From positions 1-64,000 of the forward strand of contig NZ_MUMI01000313.1 in assembly GCF_002155975.1 (NCBI RefSeq): a stretch of 64,000 bases of DNA, given 5' to 3'. Within the stretch, counting starts at the first letter, position 1. Each line of letters begins with the position of its first letter. This DNA comes from Amycolatopsis kentuckyensis. Its GTDB lineage: Bacteria; Actinomycetota; Actinomycetes; Mycobacteriales; Pseudonocardiaceae. The notes beneath the pieces are model-generated. The model saw only the letters and a program-made list of their open reading frames with translations. It made no database searches and was not told the origin of the DNA. The position numbers were made by a program, and so were the translations under genes. This document shows positions 41,815 through 48,270 of this stretch, piece by piece.

Positions 41815-42587
41815 ACTTCGACAGCTTCACCGCACCCGGCGACCATGCGGTCGTCGAACACATCAAGAGCACGATCTATCACGCGTACAACAACGCGCCG
41901 CGGAGTCTGCAAGAGGCGCCGGGGCCGTCGGAGCTGGGAGAGCCGTGCGCCCGCCGGCTGGCGTACAAGATCATGCGCGAGCCGAAGCTGACGAAGAACG
42001 ACCCGCTGCCGTCGATCGTCGGTACTGCAGCCCATTCGTGGCTCGAGAACGCGTGTCAGATGTGGAACCAGCATGTCGGCCGCGAGGACTGGCTGACAGA
42101 GATGGAACTGCCGATCGCGCCTGGCATCACTGGCCACGGCGACGCCTACTTTTCGCCGCTACAAATCTGCCTGGACTGGAAGTTTCCCGGGACGGAACCG
42201 ATGCGCGAGTACCGCAAGAACGGGCCGTCGCAGGTGTATCGAAATCAGATCCACTTATACGGGATGGGTTGGCGAGCTTTAGGTTATCCGGTCGACAAAG
42301 TCGGCATCGCGTTCTTCAGCCGTGGCGGTAACCTTGAAGGGCGCTACGGCCTGCACTTCTGGTGCGAAGACTACAACCCGAAAATCGCAGAAGACGCCCT
42401 GGCCAGGTACTACGCCATAACCGAACTCGCGATGACCCTCGACGTCGAAAACCACCCTGAGAACTACAAGCTGTTTCCGGCCAGCCCCGACAGCTGCCAC
42501 CACTGCCCACAGCGTGTCGAGGGCTCGACGATCGGCCGCACCTGTCCGGGTATGCCAAAGCCGGCGAAGGAGAAGAAGACCGCATGA
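41811..42587 (+). CDS. Cas4/RecB-like PD-(D/E)XK exonuclease
   Basis: The protein has 258 residues from GTG 41811. 'GPSELGEPCARRLAYKIM' holds the first Cys; 'VGTAAHSWLENACQMW' is the conserved His helix; 'ITGHGDAYFSPLQICLDWKFPG' carries the Asp and D-x-K active site. 'QVYRNQIHLYGMGW' is the QxxxY motif. 'CHHCPQRVEGSTIGRTCPG' near the end supplies three more Cys for a Cas4-type Fe-S site. Probable role: DNA end processing in phage recombination. Confidence 0.83.
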   Translation: MNFDSFTAPGDHAVVEHIKSTIYHAYNNAPRSLQEAPGPSELGEPCARRLAYKIMREPKLTKNDPLPSIVGTAAHSWLENACQMWNQHVGREDWLTEMELPIAPGITGHGDAYFSPLQICLDWKFPGTEPMREYRKNGPSQVYRNQIHLYGMGWRALGYPVDKVGIAFFSRGGNLEGRYGLHFWCEDYNPKIAEDALARYYAITELAMTLDVENHPENYKLFPASPDSCHHCPQRVEGSTIGRTCPGMPKPAKEKKTA

Positions 42588-43135
42588 CGTGCATTGTCGG
42601 AATCAAAGCAGGGGATGGCGACATCATCATCGGGGGCGACTCGGCCGGTGTCGGCGGCCTTGGCATTGAAACCAGGTCGGACACGAAGGTGTTCGAGAAC
42701 GGCGCCTACCTGTTTGGGTACACGTCAAGCTTCCGAATGGGCCAGCTTCTTCGGTTCGCAGAGATGCCGGACGTGCCAGAAGGCGACCTCTACAGGTTCA
42801 TGGTTATCGACTTCGTGGATCGCATCCGTCAGGTGTTCAAGGATGGCGGCTACGCTCGCAAAGATAACGACGTGGAGAAGGCGGGAACATTTCTCGTCGG
42901 CGTCAACGGGCGACTCTTCAAGATCATGGACGACTATCAGGTTGGCGAGCCGGCGAACGATTACACCGCTGTCGGCTGCGGCGACGACATAGCACTCGGC
43001 TCACTGCATTCGACAGCGAATTCCGACCTGGCTCCGGAGGAGCGAGTTTTCGCCGCACTTGAGGCGGCTGAGGAGTTCAGCGCTGGCGTCCGGCGACCGT
43101 TCGTCATTCGCAGGCTCACTCGGCAGTCGTCATGA
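42584..43135 (+). CDS. Proteasome-like Ntn-hydrolase family phage protein
   Basis: The protein has 183 residues. 'MTCIVGIKAGDGDIIIGGDSAGVGGLGIETRSDTKVF' matches the start of proteasome beta/HslV-type Ntn hydrolases, where Met removal would expose Thr2 as nucleophile. A Lys at the 'DTKVF' position and 'LFGYTSSFRMGQLL' follow the fold. No propeptide is present. It overlaps its neighbours by 4 bases. Whether it assembles or cuts protein is unknown. Confidence 0.78.
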   Translation: MTCIVGIKAGDGDIIIGGDSAGVGGLGIETRSDTKVFENGAYLFGYTSSFRMGQLLRFAEMPDVPEGDLYRFMVIDFVDRIRQVFKDGGYARKDNDVEKAGTFLVGVNGRLFKIMDDYQVGEPANDYTAVGCGDDIALGSLHSTANSDLAPEERVFAALEAAEEFSAGVRRPFVIRRLTRQSS

Positions 43136-43320
43136 AAGTCGAAGCGATCAAGGCGTACCTGCCGAACGGCTGCAAGCTCTGGCTGGGCTTCATCTGGCAG
43201 CTGCATCCGCGACTGTCGAGACATTACGCCTTCAGCCCGCGACTGGCGGCATGGGCGATGATCCGGGCGCACCGCGGCATCGAGAAGCCGCCGCCGCGGA
43301 AAGGCGGCCCCGTTGGCTAA
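43132..43320 (+). CDS. Small phage protein
   Basis: 62 residues, basic, Trp/Leu rich (KLWLGFIWQLHPRLSRHYAFSPRLAAWAMIRAH). ATGA overlap upstream, and its end overlaps the next TTG start. Unknown function. Confidence 0.55.
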   Translation: MKVEAIKAYLPNGCKLWLGFIWQLHPRLSRHYAFSPRLAAWAMIRAHRGIEKPPPRKGGPVG

Positions 43321-43495
43321 CTGCGGCATCTGCTACGGCGTCACCGTCGAAACCTGGCCGTCGCGGATGTTCCCGGACGACAGGATCTGCGAGTCGTGCA
43401 AAGACTACGAGGACTACTGGCTGTCGCTGACGCCGGCGCAGCAACGCGAAGAACACCGCATGGCAGATGAGTACGCAGAGGAGTGTGAGCGATGA
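43313..43495 (+). CDS. Small Cys-pair phage protein
   Basis: 60 residues from TTG 43313. 'NCGICYGVTVETWPSRMFPDDRICESCKDYEDYWLSL' has two CxxC pairs, a zinc knuckle. ATGA overlap with the next gene. Confidence 0.6.
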   Translation: MANCGICYGVTVETWPSRMFPDDRICESCKDYEDYWLSLTPAQQREEHRMADEYAEECER

Positions 43496-43785
43496 TCTAC
43501 CGTGTCCGCGGATACGACGGCCGCAGAACCGCGCGCCTCCTGCCGTACTGGTCGCGAACCGCAGCGACCGACGCGCGTGACCGCATCAACGACTACTGCG
43601 TACGCGTGTCCTTCGGCCGGGCGCACGGACCGGGCGGGGCGCTGGAGCTGCCGCAGTATCCGTACCACGTCGAGGTCCTGACACGTCGCGGCTGGCGGCA
43701 CGACATCGACCTGGACGACGACCCGTATGGCACCGGCGAGTTCTTCCCGTCCGATCTCTGGGGCAAGCGGAGGCGTGATGCGTGA
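43492..43785 (+). CDS. Phage protein, function unknown
   Basis: 97 residues, alpha/beta (MIYRVRGYDGRRTARLLPYW ... YPYHVEVLTRRGW). Overlaps the next gene by 8 bases. Confidence 0.6.
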   Translation: MIYRVRGYDGRRTARLLPYWSRTAATDARDRINDYCVRVSFGRAHGPGGALELPQYPYHVEVLTRRGWRHDIDLDDDPYGTGEFFPSDLWGKRRRDA

Positions 43786-43957
43786 GAACCGCCTGTGGAT
43801 CAATGACGCGCGACCGGTCGTCTTCCGCGCCGACTATCGCTTCCCCGATACGCCATGGATCGCGCACTGCCCGTGCACGCCGCGCCTCATCCGCTACGCC
43901 GACTGGCGCGAAGCCTACGACGACCTGCGCAGCCATGTAGAAGGGAAGCACCTGTGA
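43778..43957 (+). CDS. Small phage protein
   Basis: 59 residues. 'FPDTPWIAHCPCTPRLIRYADWREAYDDLRSHVEGKH' resembles the short actinophage pattern in which a Cys pair precedes 'W..A...H...H'. Possible zinc finger. Confidence 0.6.
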   Translation: MRENRLWINDARPVVFRADYRFPDTPWIAHCPCTPRLIRYADWREAYDDLRSHVEGKHL

Positions 43958-44211
43958 CCAACGAACAGCAGCTCAACGTCGACATCCGGCAGAAGCTACG
44001 TGACTACGCGCGGGAAGACGCCAAGGCTACCGTCCGGGTGTCCACTCGCAGCACGGCCGAGATCGTCGTCGGGCAGCGCGGCGAGATGGCGGGCAAAGTG
44101 TTCGTCGCCTTGCAGAATGTCCTCGACCGGCTGCCCGAGATCGAAGAAGTCAACGGCGTGCCACACGTCGCCGGGAAGATCCGCGACGAGATCGCGAAGG
44201 CGCTGGCATGA
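43954..44211 (+). CDS. Phage protein, function unknown
   Basis: 85 residues from GTG 43954, helical with a short beta segment (ATVRVSTRSTAEIVVGQ). No family recognised. Confidence 0.58.
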   Translation: MTNEQQLNVDIRQKLRDYAREDAKATVRVSTRSTAEIVVGQRGEMAGKVFVALQNVLDRLPEIEEVNGVPHVAGKIRDEIAKALA

Positions 44212-44423
44212 CCGACTTCGACATCGACGCCTACGACCAGGCGCTCGCCGCGGCACACCAAAACCTGGCGACCGCAGGCGTCACCCTCGCCGCGCTGCGC
44301 CTGCTCTACAGCGAACCGATGGCCATCTCAACCCTGGCGACACGGCTGCAGCAGTCGTGGCCGGCGGAACACCTGGCGTCCACGTTGGCCGCGGCCGTCG
44401 CGAAACTGGAGGAAACGCGGTGA
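44208..44423 (+). CDS. Small helical phage protein
   Basis: 71 residues, Ala-rich. 'AALRLLYSEPMAISTLATRLQQSWPAEHLASTLAAAVAKLEE' could be a winged-helix-like arrangement. Unproven. Confidence 0.57.
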   Translation: MTDFDIDAYDQALAAAHQNLATAGVTLAALRLLYSEPMAISTLATRLQQSWPAEHLASTLAAAVAKLEETR

Positions 44424-44626
44424 AGCACACGTATTTCACCGGCAGGGGCGACGACCACGACGACGTGGCCTACCTGCTGATCGCCAACCGGGAGTTTGTC
44501 GGCGCGGTATTCGACTACAGCCAGGCCATCGCCGAGGCGGAAGAGGTCAGCGCCAGAAACGGCTGGACCATAGGGATCGCGAAGCTGCCCCTGATCGAGA
44601 TGATTCAGCCGGAGTCCGAGACGTGA
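44420..44626 (+). CDS. Small phage protein
   Basis: 68 residues from GTG 44420. 'DVAYLLIANREFVGAVFDYSQAIAEAEEVSARNGWTIGIAKL' is a short beta-alpha-beta unit. No family recognised. Confidence 0.57.
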   Translation: MKHTYFTGRGDDHDDVAYLLIANREFVGAVFDYSQAIAEAEEVSARNGWTIGIAKLPLIEMIQPESET

Positions 44627-44871
44627 AGCCCCGCGCCTTCGCCGACGGCATCTCGCAGGCGACGATCTACAATCATCTGCTATTCCACTACGGCCAATGC
44701 ATGCTACTCCTGCATCTCGGCTACCGGGACGGCAACGACATGGACGCCGCCATGGTGCTTGGGCTTTATGTTCAAGAGCAGGCGTTGCAATGGCGGAAGC
44801 TGAGACTGAAAGCCAGGATCGCCGCGCAGAAAGCCAAGTCCGCCGACTCTATTGGCTCTGCGTCGCTCTGA
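44623..44871 (+). CDS. Small helical phage protein
   Basis: 82 residues from GTG 44623. 'YNHLLFHYGQCMLLLHLGYRDGNDMDAAMVLGLYVQEQALQW' is helical. The 3' end overlaps an out-of-frame membrane protein gene. Confidence 0.55.
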   Translation: MKPRAFADGISQATIYNHLLFHYGQCMLLLHLGYRDGNDMDAAMVLGLYVQEQALQWRKLRLKARIAAQKAKSADSIGSASL

Positions 44872-44927
44872 TCATCGCCTTCGGCGAGACCATCGCTGCG
44901 GCAGGAATTTGGATCTTTTGGAGGTGA
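44790..44927 (+). CDS. Possible small membrane protein overlapping 3' end of previous gene
   Basis: 45 residues from ATG 44790: a charged start and a transmembrane helix (WLCVALIIAFGETIAAAGIWIFW). It overlaps the preceding gene by 82 bases and ends 3 bases before the next start. It fills an otherwise empty gap. Confidence 0.45.
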   Translation: MAEAETESQDRRAESQVRRLYWLCVALIIAFGETIAAAGIWIFWR

Positions 44928-44930
44928 ATC

Positions 44931-45341
44931 ATGCCCAAGCGAATACTGGTAACCGGTTCGCGACACTGGACGGACAAGGTCGCGATCGCAGACGCTCTGG
45001 ATCGAGCGGTCGAAGATTTCGAGCGACCTGGCGTGCTCGACAAATCCAAGAAGCTCGACGGCATCTACATTCTCATACACGGCGACTGCGAAGGCGCAGA
45101 CCGCATCGCGGCCGAGTACTGGCTAGGGCGGCCAGTCCAGGCATACCCGGCCAATTGGGCCGAGTTCGGCAAGGCGGCTGGCCCGATCCGCAACCAGCGC
45201 ATGGTCAACCTCGGCGCTGACATCTGCCTGGCATTCCCGACAGCAGGCAGCCGAGGCACCTGGGACTGCGTGCGACGTGCACGCGAGGCGGGGATTCCCG
45301 TCGAGATCATCGAAGAATCGAAAGAGGTAACGAATGTCTGA
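44931..45341 (+). CDS. SLOG-domain protein (DUF2493, YspA/cpYpsA-like)
   Basis: The protein has 136 residues. 'KRILVTGSRHWTDKVAIADALDRA', 'LIHGDCEGADRIAAEYWLG' and 'AGPIRNQRMVNLGADICLAFP' are the DUF2493/SLOG nucleotide-binding signatures (GSR...G.A.GAD...GP.RN..M). SLOG proteins bind or process NAD-, ADP-ribose- or nucleotide-derived ligands. Its phage role is unknown. Confidence 0.85.
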   Translation: MPKRILVTGSRHWTDKVAIADALDRAVEDFERPGVLDKSKKLDGIYILIHGDCEGADRIAAEYWLGRPVQAYPANWAEFGKAAGPIRNQRMVNLGADICLAFPTAGSRGTWDCVRRAREAGIPVEIIEESKEVTNV

Positions 45342-45939
45342 GTCCGACGACCTGATCATGGGTGGCGGCGGCCGCAAGCTGCCGGCCCTGCAGCTGTCCG
45401 AGATCGGCGAGAAGGTGTCGGGTGTCATCACCCGTATCAGCGATCGCATCCAGATGAAGGAGCAGTCCGGGCCGCGCAAGGGGCAGCCGAAGTTCTGGCC
45501 CAACTCGAACGACCCGGTCATGCAGGTCGCCATCGAGATCAAGACCGATCTGCGCGACCCGCTGGTCGACGAAGACGACGGCTCCCGCACCTGGTGGGTC
45601 CGGCAGTCCTCCGACGCCCAGCGCGCACTTCGTGACGCCGTCAAGGCGGCAGGGCGATCTGGCACCGAAGTGGGCGCCACTGTCACCGTCGAGCTGATCG
45701 GCAAGGACACGTCGTTCTCGATTCCGAAGCACTTGCACCGGGTGGTGTACACGCCGCCGGGTGCGCAGGCCGCCAACGACCTCGTCATGGGCAGCCCGGT
45801 GCGGCAGGAAGCCCCGCCCGTGGCGGCGAACGTGTCGACCGTCGACATCAACAACCTGCCGCCGGAGGCGCTCGCGCTGATCGCGCAGATTCAGTCCGGC
45901 TCTGTGAAGCCGGCGGCCACTGACGGCCCGCCTTTTTGA
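45334..45939 (+). CDS. Probable phage ssDNA-binding (OB-fold/SSB-like) protein
   Basis: The protein has 201 residues. The beta-rich body (KVSGVITRISDRIQMKEQSG ... MQVAIEIKTDLRD ... GATVTVELIGKDTSF) fits an OB fold. A flexible Pro/Ala linker ends in DGPPF, like the acidic DDIPF tip by which SSBs recruit partners. It lies a few genes upstream of the replication protein. Strong conservation of this protein type in actinophages is from memory, not checked. Confidence 0.65.
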   Translation: MSESDDLIMGGGGRKLPALQLSEIGEKVSGVITRISDRIQMKEQSGPRKGQPKFWPNSNDPVMQVAIEIKTDLRDPLVDEDDGSRTWWVRQSSDAQRALRDAVKAAGRSGTEVGATVTVELIGKDTSFSIPKHLHRVVYTPPGAQAANDLVMGSPVRQEAPPVAANVSTVDINNLPPEALALIAQIQSGSVKPAATDGPPF

Positions 45940-45941
45940 GA

Positions 45942-46163
45942 ATGATCATGGACAAGCTGTATCGCGTCGTCGACTGCGAGGGGCGGCCGGTGAAAACCGG
46001 CCAGCCCCGGCGCGAACGCACTTACCTCCGCAAGTCGACGGCGCAGGCGATCGCGACATCGTTGAACGACGAGTGCTATGACACTGAGCAGGGTCAGGTT
46101 CTCTGGCACGCGATGGCGCCGTACCGAGTGCAGATGACCGTGACCAACTGGCAGGAGATTTGA
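45942..46163 (+). CDS. Small phage protein
   Basis: 73 residues from ATG 45942 (ATG 45948 is equally possible). 'RERTYLRKSTAQAIATSLNDECYDTEQGQVLWHAMAPYRVQMTVTNW' is a compact alpha/beta unit of unknown function. Confidence 0.58.
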   Translation: MIMDKLYRVVDCEGRPVKTGQPRRERTYLRKSTAQAIATSLNDECYDTEQGQVLWHAMAPYRVQMTVTNWQEI

Positions 46164-46540
46164 TGCAAACGGCCGACTTGGTTACCGACTTTCACAGCAT
46201 CTTCGGGTTGGCGGTCAATGCGCCGGACACTCAGGAGCTTCGCATCCTGCGACAGAACCTGATCGACGAGGAATCCGAGGAGGTCTGCAACGCGCTCGGC
46301 TGGAACGAACCGCTCGAAGACGTGGCGAAGGAGCTGGCCGATCTCGTCTACGTCGCCTACGGAACCGCGGTCAGCCTCGGCATCGACCTCGACGAAGCGA
46401 TTCGCCGAGTCCACCGGTCCAACATGACGAAGCTCGGGCCGGACGGCGAGGTGCTTCGCCGCGACGACGGCAAGATCCTGAAGCCGCCGACATATCAGCC
46501 GCCCGACATGACGGGCGTCGTCCACGCTGGGAGGCGTTGA
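46163..46540 (+). CDS. MazG-like NTP pyrophosphohydrolase
   Basis: 125 residues from ATG 46163. 'LRILRQNLIDEESEEVCNALGWNEPLEDVAKELADLVYVAYGTAVSLGIDLDEAIRRVHRSNMTKL' is the all-alpha NTP-pyrophosphatase core: EExxE and ExxD metal-binding helices. It removes PPi from (d)NTPs. Together with the DUF5664 protein it suggests nucleotide-pool control. Confidence 0.85.
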   Translation: MQTADLVTDFHSIFGLAVNAPDTQELRILRQNLIDEESEEVCNALGWNEPLEDVAKELADLVYVAYGTAVSLGIDLDEAIRRVHRSNMTKLGPDGEVLRRDDGKILKPPTYQPPDMTGVVHAGRR

Positions 46541-46842
46541 TGGGCAATAGGAAGCAGGCATTCCGCGAACTCGAAGAGAACTTCGCCAATGCTCAGGCCG
46601 AGCTGGAGGCCGTCAAGTGGGAGCTGGCAGTTCAGATCGACGCAACAATCCAGAAGGCTGACGAGAACGAAGCGCTTCTGGAGCGGATCGTCGCCCTCGA
46701 AGAGGTCATCGTCGAGCAGTCATTCGCGCTTTTCGTCCGACCGTCCACGCCCGGCCATGTCACCGTTGGCCAAAAGCCGGGTGGCCGGGTCGTCGGATCG
46801 ATCGACTACGACCAGGCCAAGTACTGCGGCGAGATCCGTTGA
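46540..46842 (+). CDS. Coiled-coil phage protein
   Basis: 100 residues. The first ~60 form a coiled coil (FRELEENFANAQAELEAVKWELAVQI ... LLERIVALEEVIVEQS) and a short beta tail follows. Unknown role. Confidence 0.6.
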   Translation: MGNRKQAFRELEENFANAQAELEAVKWELAVQIDATIQKADENEALLERIVALEEVIVEQSFALFVRPSTPGHVTVGQKPGGRVVGSIDYDQAKYCGEIR

Positions 46843-47102
46843 ACACCTGCGGCGGCTGCGACTCCACATGGGCCAGCCTGAACTACGCACACTGCGCCGC
46901 AACGGACTGCCATCGTACCTTCAGCGGCATCGGTTACTTCGACCTGCACCGTCGTGGCGGGGTGTGCGCCGACCCGGCAGGCATCACTCGCGAGGACGGC
47001 AAGGCGGTGCTGCGGCTGGACGACCGTGGCATCTGGGTCGGCGCGGAGAAGCGGCCGGCGTGGTGGGAAGACAAGGCTCCCGAGAAGGTAGGTAAGTCAT
47101 GA
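46839..47102 (+). CDS. FDXHR-type putative zinc-binding protein
   Basis: 87 residues from TTG 46839. 'CGGCDSTWASLNYAHCAATDCHRTFSGIGYFDLHRRGGVC' contains the FDxHR motif with flanking Cys/His ligands that defines this small actinophage family. The C-terminal 'WWEDKAPE' is typical. Confidence 0.8.
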   Translation: MNTCGGCDSTWASLNYAHCAATDCHRTFSGIGYFDLHRRGGVCADPAGITREDGKAVLRLDDRGIWVGAEKRPAWWEDKAPEKVGKS

Positions 47103-47494
47103 AGCGAATCATTCCCCTGGCCATCGGTGGCATCGCGGCTGCGGTCGTGCTCAGCGGCTGCACCAGCGCCGCGGACCAGGCCAACGAGAACCTGAGCAAG
47201 GCGGCCGAGAACTTCGAGGTGCCGCGGCGGATCGTCGGCGTCAATGGGATCACCGACAAGGTGCTGTTCAGCGTCGAAGGGTTCTGCTCGATCGAGAACG
47301 ACGGCCGCAAGCTGGACGTGATCTGCAAGGTGAGCCAGGACGGCGCGATCGAGCGGACCACGTTGGGCCTGAGCGACAACGTCACGTACGTGTCCACTCA
47401 GCTGGGCGGCAAGAAGGTGGATCTCTTCCGACCCCGGATCATCTTCCGCCCGGAGACCATCGTCCCCAACTTCGAGCTGAGCACCAGCAACTAA
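47099..47494 (+). CDS. Phage lipoprotein (beta-sandwich type)
   Basis: 131 residues. A signal peptide with lipobox LSGC (Cys21) precedes 'VPRRIVGVNGITDKVLFSVEGFCSIENDGRKLDVICK', the pattern of beta-sandwich lipoproteins found in actinophages. It is displayed on the outer face of the membrane. Superinfection exclusion is a reasonable but unproven role. Confidence 0.8.
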   Translation: MKRIIPLAIGGIAAAVVLSGCTSAADQANENLSKAAENFEVPRRIVGVNGITDKVLFSVEGFCSIENDGRKLDVICKVSQDGAIERTTLGLSDNVTYVSTQLGGKKVDLFRPRIIFRPETIVPNFELSTSN

Positions 47495-47504
47495 GGCGGC
47501 ATAG

Positions 47505-48197
47505 ATGGGCACCGATATCCACTGGCGCGTCGAGAAGCGGACCGCCGAAGGCTGGGTCCGCGCCGAGCCGCTGATCAAGAACGACTGGTTCGACAAGTTC
47601 GACGGCGAACCAGAGTTCAAGCACGAGGAGATCTTCAGCGACAGGAACTACTCACTCTTCGCCATGCTGGCCGATGTACGCAACGGTTACGGCTTCGCGG
47701 GCGTTGACCGCGGGGATCCGGTCACGCCGATCGATGAGCCGCGCGGACTGCCGGACGACGTCAGCGAAGCGTTGCGGGAAGAGTGCGAGGACTACGGTCA
47801 CACGCCATCGTGGTTCACCCTGGCGGAGCTGGTCGCCGTGCCCTGGCATGACAACCAGATCACCCTTCGCGGCTGGGTCGGCCCGAAGTCACTCCACCGG
47901 TTCGACAAATGGGGAACTCTTCCCGATAGCTGGTCTGGCAGCGTCAGCGGAGAGAACGTTCGGCACGTCTCGAACGACGAGATGCGGCAGCTGATCGAAG
48001 ACGGCACGGTCGACAAAAAGGTCGAAGAGCAGTGGGGCGATGGCACCCTGTCGTACTACACGCAGCTCGAGTGGACTATCCCGTGGGTTGACGCGATCGG
48101 AGACTTCCCGGCCACTCTGATTCGCATGACGAAGTTCGCGGCCGACGACGGGCTCGGACTCGACGACGTACGCGCGGTCTTCTGGTTCGACAGCTGA
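47505..48197 (+). CDS. Conserved phage protein, function unknown
   Basis: The protein has 230 residues. 'MGTDIHWRVEKRTAEGWVRAEP ... FSDRNYSLFAMLADVRNGYGF' and 'LPDDVSEALREE ... HTPSWFTLAELV' follow a family seen widely in phages and bacteria (MGTDIH...RNY.LF..LA.VRN). The function is not known. It is the last gene before a terminator. Confidence 0.82.
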   Translation: MGTDIHWRVEKRTAEGWVRAEPLIKNDWFDKFDGEPEFKHEEIFSDRNYSLFAMLADVRNGYGFAGVDRGDPVTPIDEPRGLPDDVSEALREECEDYGHTPSWFTLAELVAVPWHDNQITLRGWVGPKSLHRFDKWGTLPDSWSGSVSGENVRHVSNDEMRQLIEDGTVDKKVEEQWGDGTLSYYTQLEWTIPWVDAIGDFPATLIRMTKFAADDGLGLDDVRAVFWFDS

Positions 48198-48215
48198 CTT
48201 TCTTCGCACTCCCTG

Positions 48216-48247
48216 AAACGCGGCCGTCATCCGTGGCGGCCGCGTTT
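48216..48247 (+). terminator. Intrinsic terminator ending the early operon
   Basis: AAACGCGGCCG (48216-48226) and CGGCCGCGTTT (48237-48247) form a perfect 11-bp stem with T-rich continuation, 19 bases after the stop at 48197. Confidence 0.8.
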
Positions 48248-48270
48248 CCTTCCAACCTTCAGGAGACCTC

